DNA of 64,000 nt from G963665545 sp963665545 (lineage in GTDB: Bacteria > Pseudomonadota > Gammaproteobacteria > Xanthomonadales > SZUA-36): positions 35,017 through 99,016 of the forward strand of contig CAXXKZ010000005.1 of NCBI GenBank assembly GCA_963665545.2, read 5' to 3'. A model generated the notes under the pieces. It was not told where the DNA came from and did no database searches. It was given only the letters and a program-made list of their open reading frames with translations. Of the stretch, positions 18,236 through 27,012 are shown piece after piece. Numbering within the stretch: the stretch's first letter is position 1; every line of letters begins with the position of its first letter. A program made the translations under genes and the position numbers.

Positions 18236-19061
18236 ATGAATCTTGAAACACTGGCAAAGCAGGCGGGGGGGGGGGGGGGGGGGTGACCGTACCAGACTCG
18301 ATGAGCTGGTGCGCGCCATTCAGCCCGGCATCTATCGTCTGTCGTTGCGGTTCTTGTGGTTGCCGGCCGACGCAGAAGAAGCGACCCAGGAAATTCTGAT
18401 CAAGGTTTGCACCCGCCTGGCCAGCTTCCGCGGCGACAGCGCATTCAAGACCTGGGTGCACCGGGTCGCCGCCAACCACCTGATCTCGATGAAGCGAGGT
18501 CACACAGAACAACGCAGCAAGTCATTCAACGACTATGCCGCCGCCATCACGAATTGTCCGGATGAGCCCATCGATGAGTCGGCATCGGCCAATGTTGAGG
18601 CCGCTGTGCTGGCCGAAGAATCGAGAGCCGCATGCGTTAGCGGTGCGCTGTTGTGCCTAGACCGGGCGCAGCGCATTGCTTTCATCCTTGGCGGAATACT
18701 GGGCTTCACCAGCACCGAAGCGGCACTCATCCTGCAAATATCACCCGCCAACTTCCGCCAGCGTCTGTCCCGTGCGCGAAGTGACTTGCAACAGTTTATG
18801 GCTGGACAGTGCGGACTGGTCGATCCCGCCAATCCTTGCCGCTGCACCAAGAAAACCCGTGCCTTTATCCGTTTCGGCATCGTCGACCCTGAACGCCTGC
18901 AATTCAATAGCGCGCGGCGTCGACTGGTGGAATCGGAAGTCCAGCGTGTGACGCAGGGCGAAGACGGTTGGCAGCGGCTTTTTGCCTTTGACGGCAACGA
19001 GCCGGTGCCTGATTTTGCCGGCGTGATCGAGCACGCCCTCGGCGGGCATTTTCATCAATGA
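18236..19061 (+). CDS. ECF-like RNA polymerase sigma factor, N-terminus interrupted by a G19 tract
   Basis: Sigma-70-family factor of about 275 residues. Region 2 is AIQPGIYRLSLRFLW to FKTWVHRVAANHL; region 4 is DRAQRIAFILGGI to NFRQRLSRARSDLQQ. A C-terminal Cys tail follows (CGLVDPANPCRC). The ATG at 18236 gives MNLETLAKQA and then runs into the 19-G tract, after which TGA is in frame at 18284. With 18 or 21 G the frame would join DRTRLDELV and the whole factor. As written, only a TTG start at 18243 with a Gly-rich N-terminus is open. The tract therefore controls whether the natural start is used. The last 4 nt overlap the next gene. Confidence 0.8.
18265..18283 (+). repeat. Homopolymer tract of 19 G at the 5' end of the sigma-factor gene
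   Basis: Nineteen consecutive G, starting ten codons into the natural frame of the sigma factor. A change of one base alters the reading frame, which is the classic layout of a slipped-strand phase-variation switch. Tracts this long are also hard to sequence, so the exact length is uncertain. Confidence 0.85.
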
Positions 19062-19585
19062 TGACACAGGCCAAAGCGAGTCCATCACCTAAGGAAAGCT
19101 GGAATCAGGCCGCCCGCGTAGGCCTCTGGTTTGGTCTTGGCCTGTCCGTCTACGGGCTGGCCTTTCGCTTGGCAGAACTGCACCACAACTCGATCTTTGC
19201 GTGGGTGTTCTACCTGGCCCTGCCGGTGGCCGCCTGGTTGACGCTCAAACGACTGCGAATTCGCGGCATTTCTCCAAAATTCGTTCGCAGGGCCTGGATC
19301 GCGACATGCGCCGCCGGCCGCCTGACCGCCCTGGTGTATTGCCTTTACGTGTGGGGTTTCAATGCACTGATCGACGACTCCCTGTTACAGAATTCGCTGT
19401 TGGAAGCGCGCGCCGATATTGCCGGGCGCAATTATAGCGAAGACTAAATGCGGACTGCTGAAGCGCAACTGCGATTTTTTAGTAGCCCGTTGGGCTTTGC
19501 GCTCGGCGTGCTGCTGCGAATGTGGGCGGCATGCCTGATCTCTGGCATCCTGATTGCCGCCACCAGCAGGTTGGGGAAGCTGTAG
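19058..19585 (+). CDS. DUF4199-like membrane protein, split by an in-frame TAA
   Basis: The first part (129 codons to TAA at 19445) has two or three hydrophobic helices: VGLWFGLGLSVYGLAF, FAWVFYLALPVAAWL and a third near LTALVYCLYVWGF. Immediately after the TAA, an ATG in the same frame opens 45 more residues ending in a further helix (FALGVLLRMWAACLISGILI). The overall order, soluble loop then C-terminal helix, resembles DUF4199 proteins of about 175 residues, so one gene with a nonsense codon is more likely than two genes. It overlaps the sigma factor by ATGA and may be its membrane partner; that role is inference. Confidence 0.6.
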
Positions 19586-19592
19586 CAGACTG

Positions 19593-20468
19593 CTAGGCCA
19601 GGTCCTTGCGTGCCAAACGGGTCAACAAGCTGGAGGTATCGTAACGGCTGCCGCCGGCCGCCTGCACCTGGGCGTAGAATTCATCGATGATTCGCGTGAT
19701 GGGTAACTGGGACCCATTGCGCCCCGCTTCCTCGAAACACAGTCCCAGGTCCTTGCGCATCCAGTCGACCGCAAAGCCGAATTCAAATTCATTGGCAATC
19801 ATGGTTTCGTGGCGGTTGTCCATCTGCCAGGACTGAGCCGCGCCTTTGCCTATGACTTCGAATACCTGTTTAGGGTTCAGGCCGGCGTTGATTGCAAAGG
19901 CCGTTGCCTCAGACAGTCCCTGCACCAAACCTGCGATGCAGATCTGATTGACCATCTTGGTGAGCTGGCCAGCGCCTGAGCCGCCCATCAGCATCGAGGC
20001 GCGCGCAAAGCAGTCGATCAACGGTTTGGCGCGATTAAACTCATTTTGCTCACCGCCAACCATGACCGTCAGAATGCCGTTTTCGGCACCGGCCTGGCCG
20101 CCGGAAACCGGCGCATCGAGAAAGCCGAAGTTTCCCGCCTGGGCAAGCGCAGACAATTCCCTCGCCACATTGGCCGAAGCGGTGGTGTGATCAACAAATA
20201 ACGCGCCCTCCCGCATGCCAGAAAACGCGCCATCAGCCCCGATTGTCACGCTTTTCAGATCGTCGTCGTTGCCCACACAGGCGAACGCGATATCCTTGCC
20301 TGTAACCGCCTCGGCGGGCGTCAGCGCGAATTTTCCGCCATGCTCCTCCACCCACTTCTTGGCTTTGGCAAGCGTGCGGTTGTAGACACACACTTCGTGG
20401 CCGTGCGCCGCCAGATGCCCGGCCATTGGATAGCCCATTACGCCAAGTCCGAGGAATGCTGCTTTCAT
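19593..20468 (-). CDS. 3-hydroxyisobutyrate dehydrogenase-like NAD(P)-dependent oxidoreductase
   Basis: 291-residue beta-hydroxyacid dehydrogenase. The ATG at 20468 places the Rossmann motif FLGLGVMGYPMAGHL right at the N-terminus, as in the family. The substrate-binding motif is DAPVSGGQAGA and the catalytic Lys lies in GAGQLTKMVNQ. Family members oxidise 3-hydroxyisobutyrate, tartronate semialdehyde or related beta-hydroxyacids. Tartronate-semialdehyde reductase activity would fit the hydroxyacid reductase and aldolase of the operon at 10.7-15.7 kb; this is inference. It is convergent with the sigma/membrane pair. Confidence 0.9.
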   Translation of the reverse strand: MKAAFLGLGVMGYPMAGHLAAHGHEVCVYNRTLAKAKKWVEEHGGKFALTPAEAVTGKDIAFACVGNDDDLKSVTIGADGAFSGMREGALFVDHTTASANVARELSALAQAGNFGFLDAPVSGGQAGAENGILTVMVGGEQNEFNRAKPLIDCFARASMLMGGSGAGQLTKMVNQICIAGLVQGLSEATAFAINAGLNPKQVFEVIGKGAAQSWQMDNRHETMIANEFEFGFAVDWMRKDLGLCFEEAGRNGSQLPITRIIDEFYAQVQAAGGSRYDTSSLLTRLARKDLA

Positions 20469-20544
20469 TATTGTTGCCTCATAAGCTGTGATGATCGAAG
20501 AGCGAGAATATAGCAGAAGCAATTAATTGTTATGATGCCGGCCT

Positions 20545-20621
20545 GCGCCCGTAGCTCAGTTGGATAGAGTACCTGGCTTCGAACCAGGTGGTCGGGAGTT
20601 CGAGTCTCTCCGGGCGCGCCA
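20545..20621 (+). tRNA. tRNA-Arg (anticodon TCG)
   Basis: 77-nt cloverleaf: acceptor GCGCCCG/CGGGCGC, D-arm GCTC/GAGT, anticodon stem CCTGG/CCAGG with loop CTTCGAA (anticodon TCG, codon CGA), T-arm GGGAG-TTCGAGT-CTCTC, discriminator G and encoded CCA. Its 3' 50 nt recur at 34967-35016, marking it as the integration target of the downstream island. Confidence 0.95.
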
Positions 20622-20658
20622 TCTTAAAATTCGCTTGAACACATTTATCTCCTTTCCT
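20572..20658 (+). repeat. att-like direct repeat, copy 1 (3' half of tRNA-Arg plus 37 bp)
   Basis: 87 bp matching 34967-35053 without gaps at 83 positions; the first 55 bp are identical. It spans from the tRNA anticodon stem through CCA and 37 bp beyond. tRNA-3'-end duplication is the usual footprint of tyrosine-recombinase integration. Confidence 0.8.
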
Positions 20659-21015
20659 GCAAACCGGCTTGTGCCCTCCGATCCGTCGTTAAGCGAGGGC
20701 TATGCCGAGGATTCGACCTTTGAAGCCGGCGGCAGCGACCTGGTTTCAACCGCACAGGACTATATGCGCTTCAGCCTGATGATGCTCAATGGTGGTGAAC
20801 TGGACGGTGTGCGTATTCTCTCCCCCAAGACGGTGGAATTGATGACCATGAATCACCTGGGCGACCTGCCGATGAGCTTTGGTAGCGCCGGTGTGGGTTT
20901 TGGCCTGGGTTTCGCCGTATCGCTGGACCAGGGTCAGATCGGTGAGACCGGATCGGTCGGTGAGTATTACTGGGGCGGGGCGGCGGGTACGCACTTTTGG
21001 ATTGACGCTCGGCGC
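20659..21015 (+). pseudogene. Remnant of a beta-lactamase-fold serine hydrolase (C-terminal part)
   Basis: One frame from just after the repeat encodes a typical C-terminal segment of the class C beta-lactamase/esterase family: GGSDLVSTAQDYMRFSLM, RILSPKTVELMTMNHLG, FGLGFAV, then YYWGGAAGTHFWID. No start codon, SxxK or YxN portion is present. The 3' end merges with the opposing membrane-protein gene. It looks like cargo truncated at the repeat, or a gene cut when the island integrated. Confidence 0.75.
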
Positions 21016-22344
21016 TTACAGATCGCGATTGACGAATTCGATCCAGCGGTAATAATGACGCGGCATGAAAAATTTCTCGGACCGGGCGCACTTGATCCAG
21101 TGATGAAGTTGCTGATGCAGTCCAAAAGAATTTGCCTGCGCCTGCGCGGCGAGCGCCATTTTCACCGCGTCTTTCCGATCCCCTGCGGCCAGGGCCGTTC
21201 TGGCCCTCCACCAGGTAATTCGAGCACTGTTGTCTGCGTCGGGGCGCCAGGAAAGCTCCTGCTGATATGCCTTATTCGACATAACTAGGGCAATCACCGC
21301 TTGCGGTTTCTGACCCAACATTGAGTGGGCAAGGCCGACAAGAAGCCAGTCTTGCGCACTTTCAGGTTCTGTTTTTTCAAGTGTGATAAGGGCCTGATTC
21401 AAAACTTCCTTCGCCTCTTCAGGCTTGCCCGCCTGCAACAGCATTCGGCCATGGCGAAGACGGGTGTCGCGCCGGATGAATTGGGGGTTTGCGTCGATGT
21501 ATTCGAACAACTCCTGGGCTTGTTCAAACATCTGGCTCATGGGGTAGCCGTGTGCGGCACCGTGGTTGAGCGGCCATTTCATTTTAAGCGGGCCGGAGAA
21601 CTGCGACAGGGCGATTGAAATTATCAAGATTAATAGAATCAACGCAGCGTGAATGGCCACCGCTCTGGTCCCGCGGGCGTATTTGGACCGACTTGTGTGC
21701 AGATATTGATCAAATGCCAAAGCTGACATGGACAGGCCCAGAAAAAGTTCGGCAACTTCGCCTGATGCGGGTACCGGTCTGAATTCCCAAAAGAAGATTG
21801 GCAGCACAAATAGGGGGAATAATGCAACGGGTACTGCAGGGAACCCCAGGTCCCGTACTCGTTTCCAAAATTTGCCCGGTGCGTTGGTTGCGATCACGGA
21901 TACAGCCAACCAGCCGCCAATTATAAATGCAGCCAGCTCTCGCACAGGGCCTGAATCGAATACATACAAATTGTGGAGGGTCAATTCACCCTGCGTATTG
22001 ATTGCCCGAAAAAATTCCGGAGTGGACAGGCCAAATATTCTCTGCCCCCAACTGATCTCCTCACCCGCAACGTAGAATGCGGCCAGGCCGATAACAATCC
22101 AGACCAGCCTGTGCCGGCGATCGCTAAAAACAAACGCGACCATTAGCGAGCAAAAAGCGCAAAACGCCCAGGCGACGGATGTGGCATATTCTCCCCATTG
22201 GTCTTCGGTGACGAAGCGGGTGAATGCCACCGGTGCGAATCGGGGCATGTAGATGACCGCACAAGCAACCAGCAACGCCCCCAGGCTGTTGGCTACGCCC
22301 AGTCGAAAAGCGTTGCTTGAATGTAGTCTGCTGACCAAGGACAT
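21016..22344 (-). CDS. Polytopic membrane protein with C-terminal TPR-like region
   Basis: 442 residues. The ATG at 22344 is preferred (AAAGGAA 9 nt upstream) over a GTG at 22371. The N-terminal two thirds hold about seven hydrophobic helices and the motif AGEEISWGQRIFG followed by NTQGELTLHNLY; I have seen this pattern only in uncharacterised membrane proteins, often near glycan genes. Residues about 290-400 are alpha-helical with TPR-like spacing (RHGRMLLQAGKPEEAKEVL). Function is unknown. It is divergent from the sulfotransferase gene and closes the left side of the glycan island. Confidence 0.65.
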   Translation of the reverse strand: MSLVSRLHSSNAFRLGVANSLGALLVACAVIYMPRFAPVAFTRFVTEDQWGEYATSVAWAFCAFCSLMVAFVFSDRRHRLVWIVIGLAAFYVAGEEISWGQRIFGLSTPEFFRAINTQGELTLHNLYVFDSGPVRELAAFIIGGWLAVSVIATNAPGKFWKRVRDLGFPAVPVALFPLFVLPIFFWEFRPVPASGEVAELFLGLSMSALAFDQYLHTSRSKYARGTRAVAIHAALILLILIISIALSQFSGPLKMKWPLNHGAAHGYPMSQMFEQAQELFEYIDANPQFIRRDTRLRHGRMLLQAGKPEEAKEVLNQALITLEKTEPESAQDWLLVGLAHSMLGQKPQAVIALVMSNKAYQQELSWRPDADNSARITWWRARTALAAGDRKDAVKMALAAQAQANSFGLHQQLHHWIKCARSEKFFMPRHYYRWIEFVNRDL

Positions 22345-22468
22345 GCTTTGATTTCCTTTGAAACCCGGCACTGCCGATAGTATCCTCTGTGCCCGAATTT
22401 ACCAACAAATGGACGCTTCGTAAGCTTCCTGTATAGACTCCCGCCTTTTTTGCGGCGAGACGCCCTGA

Positions 22469-23393
22469 ATGGACAACACCATAAGTTCAATGAAGCGCCA
22501 ACCGACATATCCGAATTTTCTCTGCATCGGAGCGCAAAAGAGTTGTACTACCTGGCTCTTTGAAAATCTGCGCAGCCATCCTGAGATTTATCTCAACCCG
22601 ATTAAGGAACTGCACTATTTCGATTGCAAGGATCTTGACAAGTGGCAACTGTACATTAAAGGGCACTGGCGGACTGCACTCAGACATCGGTTCATATCGG
22701 ACCTCTTTCACCCGAATTGGCCCCGCACATCCTGGAATTTTCGATACCTGTTCTTCTCCAGGACGGATTCATGGTATGCGTCTCTTTTCAGTTCGTGCGG
22801 CGACCGGATGGCCGGCGATGTTACACCCGCATACTCAATGCTGAATGCCGAAGAGGTCGGGCATGTCGCCATGATCATGCCATCGGCGAAAATAGTTTTG
22901 CTTCTCCGCAACCCCATAGAGCGCGCGTGGTCTCACCTGCTGATGGACTTTCAGAAGGGGTTTACTACACTTGTTCTCGGAATTCAAAGACAGATCGATC
23001 GAGAATGTGCCTTTCGATATACTGCGGCTGCATTTCGATAGTCCTTTCTCATCGCTTCTCGGCGATTACTCGCGCACGCTTTCTAATTGGGGAGCCCATT
23101 TTCCCGGCGCACAAATCTTTGTCGAGTTTATGGAAGAAATCGAGGAATGTCCAGTCGAATTTCTCAATCGCGTGTCCACATTCTTTGGTATTGATCCGGG
23201 TTCAGCTCTGGGTTGGCCGCATGCCAGGACACGTGTCAATGCTCAATCGACAGTACAGATGCCGGCGGAGGTTTTGCGTTTTCTGTCAAGGAAATATTAC
23301 TTTGGACTGAGAGACCTGGAAGAAAATCCCTTGCTGGACAACTCCGAATATGTCAAAGCCTGGAGACGTGGCGCCGAGCGTCATCTCTCCTAA
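22469..23393 (+). pseudogene. Sulfotransferase, frameshifted
   Basis: PAPS-dependent carbohydrate or protein sulfotransferase. Frame 1 gives FLCIGAQKSCTTWLFENL (5'-phosphosulfate loop) with HPEIYLNPIKELHYFD, then KIVLLLRNPIERAWSHLLM (3'-phosphate loop). Near 22958-22975, beside a GGGG run, coding moves to another frame, continuing with LFSEFKDRSIENVPFD to the end at 23393. A single 1-nt indel rejoins the two. The PAPS loop reads KSCTTW where KSGTTW or KAGTT is usual, a Gly-to-Cys change in the binding loop. The gene is either inactivated or mis-sequenced. Confidence 0.8.
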
Positions 23394-23414
23394 TTCCATC
23401 CACAGCTTCATGCG

Positions 23415-24527
23415 CTATTTAATGTCCGCAACTTGATGATAGAGCTTTTCGTATTGGGAAACACAATCCTCGAAACCAAATCGCTCTTCCAGGCGTTTGC
23501 CAGCGGCCTTGCCCATTCGAAACGCTTGTTGCGGGTTCTGCATTAAGGACAGGATCGCCTGGGCCAGTTCCTGTTCATTGTTGTCTTCCAGAATCAGGCC
23601 TGTCTGTTGGTCAATAATCAGCTCGGAAAGTCCATCTACATCAGAGGAAACAATTGGGCGCTGCATTCGCGCCGCTTGCAGAGCCACCAGCGGCAGGCCT
23701 TCAAATAGCGAAGGCAGCAACACCATCGTCGCCTTGTTGATGACCTCATCAACATCTCGCGGCGGCACCGAACCGGTGAAATTCACTTTATCCGAAATAC
23801 CCAGGGTGGCGGCAAGGTCCTTCAAGGCGGCTTCTTCAACACCTTCGCCGACGATCATCAGACGTGCCTTTGGAATGGTACGTTCCACCTCGGCAAAAGC
23901 CTTCACGGCCAGATCAAAGCCCTTTTGAGGTGTCAGCCGGCCCAGGCACAAGATGACGGGTTCATCAAACGAAGGCGGAATGACCTCAACGGCGTCGCGT
24001 TCTGAAGGTCCCAGCCCATAGTGAACGAAAGAAAATTGATCAGCAAAATCGGGGAAGGCCCGACACAAATCCCCGTGCCCTCTGCGCGATACTGCGTTTA
24101 CTGCCCGACTGGCACGGACTACCTTGGCGAACAGGGAGTTTTCCAGTAGCGAGCGCTCAGGAAGCGCGTGTACGGTGGTCAACGTGGGCGGGCAAGCATC
24201 GGTTTGCGTTCGCAGATGAATGTAGGACGTGGCGCCAAAATGCAGGTGAATGATGTCTGGCTTCAACTTCCGCTTGAAAGCCGTTACGGCTCGCCGCACC
24301 GAGATGAGCATTTTCAGGTCGTTGGTTCTTAATGCTTCCCAAGTTGGAAATCGATGGACACAGATCGAGCCCATCTGCTCCATTGCCGGCAGGTCCTCTT
24401 CGTGCCGTGATGTTAAAACGGTCAGATCGTATCCGCGGGCCTGCAACGCGGGTATCAGGTCCATACTGAAGGTCTCGATACCGCCGATATGAGGAAGAAA
24501 CAAGTCTGTCCAATAGAGAATTTTCAT
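23415..24527 (-). CDS. Glycosyltransferase family 4 (GT-B)
   Basis: 370-residue retaining GT-B enzyme. The N-terminal acceptor domain opens with WTDLFLPHIGGIETF. The nucleotide-sugar domain has LCLGRLTPQKGFDLAVKAF and the E-x7-E region SLFEGLPLVALQAARMQRPIV. Length is normal. Its start overlaps the stop of the preceding GT4 gene by 4 nt (ATGA), so the two are translationally coupled and likely add successive sugars to the same glycan. Confidence 0.92.
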   Translation of the reverse strand: MKILYWTDLFLPHIGGIETFSMDLIPALQARGYDLTVLTSRHEEDLPAMEQMGSICVHRFPTWEALRTNDLKMLISVRRAVTAFKRKLKPDIIHLHFGATSYIHLRTQTDACPPTLTTVHALPERSLLENSLFAKVVRASRAVNAVSRRGHGDLCRAFPDFADQFSFVHYGLGPSERDAVEVIPPSFDEPVILCLGRLTPQKGFDLAVKAFAEVERTIPKARLMIVGEGVEEAALKDLAATLGISDKVNFTGSVPPRDVDEVINKATMVLLPSLFEGLPLVALQAARMQRPIVSSDVDGLSELIIDQQTGLILEDNNEQELAQAILSLMQNPQQAFRMGKAAGKRLEERFGFEDCVSQYEKLYHQVADIK

Positions 24528-25723
24528 GTTGCCCTGACGGTCTCATCATTCCTCTGTGAGAGCTTTGTATACAGAAAATCAAGCGTCTTGACTCCACGCA
24601 ACAACCCCCGTTTTGACGCGTCGGGCCGGGGGGATTGCGCCGACCTGTCTGTGAGTAGTTCCACCCATCGCGATGCATTCAATTCAGCTGAATACTGCGT
24701 CACGATTTTTGCCCTCGACGCGCGCGAGAGGCGAGACCATAGTTCAGGTTTCATCGCAATTTCGCGTATTGTGGTGACGAAATCATCGCCCCGATTATCG
24801 ACCACAAAACCGGTTTTGCCCTGTTCAATAAGCTGACTAACGCCGCTGCGCGTGCGCAGGCAAACCGGGACCACCCCGCAAGCCATCGCCTCAAGCATGG
24901 CGATCGGCAGCCCCTCATAGTCTGAAAGAAGCACCAGGACGTTTGCGTTCAGCATTAACTTTTGAACCTCGACATTGTCAACTTGGCCGCCCAGCCTGAC
25001 GCGCTGCCCCACATTTTCTTGCTCAAGGCATTGTTCAAGCCGGGCCCGGTCAGGCCCACTGCCATAAATGATCGCCTCGGTGTCCGCAACCTCCCGCACT
25101 ACACGGCACAAGGCCTGAGCCAGCGCCAGGATCTGCTTTTGTTCTTCTACCAGCCGCCCGACGTAAATCAGGCGCAAGCATTCCGTTGGCGCAGTGGCTG
25201 CGTGATCCGGAACCGCGACGCCATACGGAATCAGGTGCATGGAGGTGGCCGTCTTCGCATCTTCATTCAAGCGTGACAAAAACTCCGATACACACACCAT
25301 GTCAGTCACACAGTTACCCGCAGCCCCAACGACAAATTCTGCAAATATTTTTTTGTAAAATGCATCGTCCGAATGCAGTATGCCGATGCTTGAAATGCCT
25401 GCCCGCCTGATCCATCGCGTCGCCAAGTAGCCGGCGATGGACAAATTGATGACAAAAACCGTGGGTGGGGCTTTGGCGAGTTCCCGCAACAGCCATCGGA
25501 CTTGCGCAAACATCGGCTCATTGCTGGAGGCCGCCTCGCAAGCAATCCCCATGCCGGTCAGTGCGCGGTAACAGGGGCAGGCTTCAGGGGGGCCTCTTTC
25601 GATGAAGAACAACACCCTGATTTGCCAACCGGCGCGCTGCAGAAACGGCAGGACTCCTCGCAGCCAGGAATTCGGCCCACCGACAAAATCCGGTGCATCA
25701 AAGGTGGTGAATGTGACGTTCAT
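24524..25723 (-). CDS. Glycosyltransferase family 4 (GT-B)
   Basis: 399 residues. The N-terminus FDAPDFVGGPNSWLRG is the Gly-rich acceptor-domain loop. The donor domain has LIYVGRLVEEQKQILALAQAL and SDYEGLPIAMLEAMACGVVPV, the GT4 E-x7-E motif. It is first in a two-gene minus-strand unit, coupled to the next GT4 through a 4-nt overlap. The 118-bp gap to the divergent nucleotidyltransferase gene should hold both promoters. Confidence 0.92.
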   Translation of the reverse strand: MNVTFTTFDAPDFVGGPNSWLRGVLPFLQRAGWQIRVLFFIERGPPEACPCYRALTGMGIACEAASSNEPMFAQVRWLLRELAKAPPTVFVINLSIAGYLATRWIRRAGISSIGILHSDDAFYKKIFAEFVVGAAGNCVTDMVCVSEFLSRLNEDAKTATSMHLIPYGVAVPDHAATAPTECLRLIYVGRLVEEQKQILALAQALCRVVREVADTEAIIYGSGPDRARLEQCLEQENVGQRVRLGGQVDNVEVQKLMLNANVLVLLSDYEGLPIAMLEAMACGVVPVCLRTRSGVSQLIEQGKTGFVVDNRGDDFVTTIREIAMKPELWSRLSRASRAKIVTQYSAELNASRWVELLTDRSAQSPRPDASKRGLLRGVKTLDFLYTKLSQRNDETVRAT

Positions 25724-25841
25724 TTCCTGTGTCTGGATCCAAAATCAACGTGTTCAAGTTGTAGAATAGCTACCGAGTTGTTAGGGTCTAGCTGTTAATT
25801 CCAGCAACGCAACGACCTCATCAGAGTGTGCATCAAATGCG

Positions 25842-26963
25842 ATGTTAAGCGAGCAAAATCCCAATTCATTTCTCTCCCGGGAACTTCGCCCCGAAGCTCG
25901 GCTTTTGCTTGCCTGTGCGCGTACCGATATCGGTCCCGAGGTTATGGAATCCATTAAAAAACTTACCCGTCTGCCGCTGGACTGGGAGTTTCTGTGTGCC
26001 ACGGCGGAAAAGCACCGCCTGACGCAATTATTGTTCCGGAATCTGTCCGCAACCTGCCCGGAGACCATACCCGCGGAGATCAAAGCGCGTCTTCGCCACC
26101 AGTTTGTTACCAATGCAGGTTCAAACCTCAGATTGGCACACACACTGACCAGTCTGTTGCAAACATTCAAGGCCGAAGCCATCCCGGTTGTCCCCTTCAA
26201 AGGAAGCATCCTGGCTTATTGTACGTACGGTAAGCTGGCACTACGACAAAACTATGATCTCGACCTCTTCATTCGAGAGCAGGATATCGATAAAAGCAAG
26301 CAAGTTCTTGTGGCCGAAGGATATCAACGGGACAAAGTCTTTGATCGGGCGGTCAGTTTTAAACACGTTGGTAATGAAGTGGAGGTCGATTTGCACTGGG
26401 GATTTGCACCACGCTACTTTCACCTCAGCGTTGCATTTGACGAATTGTACGCGCGAACGCGGACTGAGTCCCTGTTGGAGCAATCCGTAATCACGTTCTC
26501 GGCAGAGGACTTATTGCAGATATTGTGTCTTCAGGTAATGAAAGACTGTTGGGAAAGACGGCAGCAACTGGAACATTTGTCCAAAGTTTGTGACATTGCC
26601 GAACACGTCCGGGCGCATCCTCAGTTAGAATGGTCGCGCGTCTTGCAGCGTGCACAGCAAATTGGTTTGCTGCGCATAGTCCATTGTGCGCTTATACTGG
26701 CGCGTGAATTGCTTGGTGTGCAACTCCCGCCTCAGGTTGTGAAAAAAATTGCGTCCGATCGCAGCGCTCGAAATTGTGCCCGGGGGATGTGTGGTTCGCT
26801 CTTCACCGAGGACGACATAGTGTCACCCTTGGAAAACCCATACCTGTCCGTGCGGCTGAGGTTCAGACAGTTTTATTTTTACCTGCGCATTCGGGAGCGT
26901 TATCGAGAGCGGATCAGACATATCGGGGAAATTTTGATGGCCCACAGGTTCGAAAGAACTTAG
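25842..26963 (+). CDS. NTP_transf_5-type nucleotidyltransferase-fold protein
   Basis: 373 residues matching the uncharacterised nucleotidyltransferase family often found with PqqD and HPr-kinase-like genes. Helical N-terminus (DWEFLCATAEKHRLTQLLFRNL). The core motif VPFKGSILAYCTYGKLALRQ then YDLDLFI has the Lys-Gly, Arg and Asp-x-Asp arrangement of the family. A middle DLHWGF strand follows and the C-terminal half is alpha-helical. It opens a plus-strand run of six genes: this, PqqD, GT2, a second NTP_transf_5, HPr-kinase-like, TPR-sulfotransferase. The reaction is unknown. Confidence 0.82.
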   Translation: MLSEQNPNSFLSRELRPEARLLLACARTDIGPEVMESIKKLTRLPLDWEFLCATAEKHRLTQLLFRNLSATCPETIPAEIKARLRHQFVTNAGSNLRLAHTLTSLLQTFKAEAIPVVPFKGSILAYCTYGKLALRQNYDLDLFIREQDIDKSKQVLVAEGYQRDKVFDRAVSFKHVGNEVEVDLHWGFAPRYFHLSVAFDELYARTRTESLLEQSVITFSAEDLLQILCLQVMKDCWERRQQLEHLSKVCDIAEHVRAHPQLEWSRVLQRAQQIGLLRIVHCALILARELLGVQLPPQVVKKIASDRSARNCARGMCGSLFTEDDIVSPLENPYLSVRLRFRQFYFYLRIRERYRERIRHIGEILMAHRFERT

Positions 26964-27012
26964 CCTGGCAACCAGGATTGACCCATTCAAATATTTATGA
27001 AGGAAGAATTGG

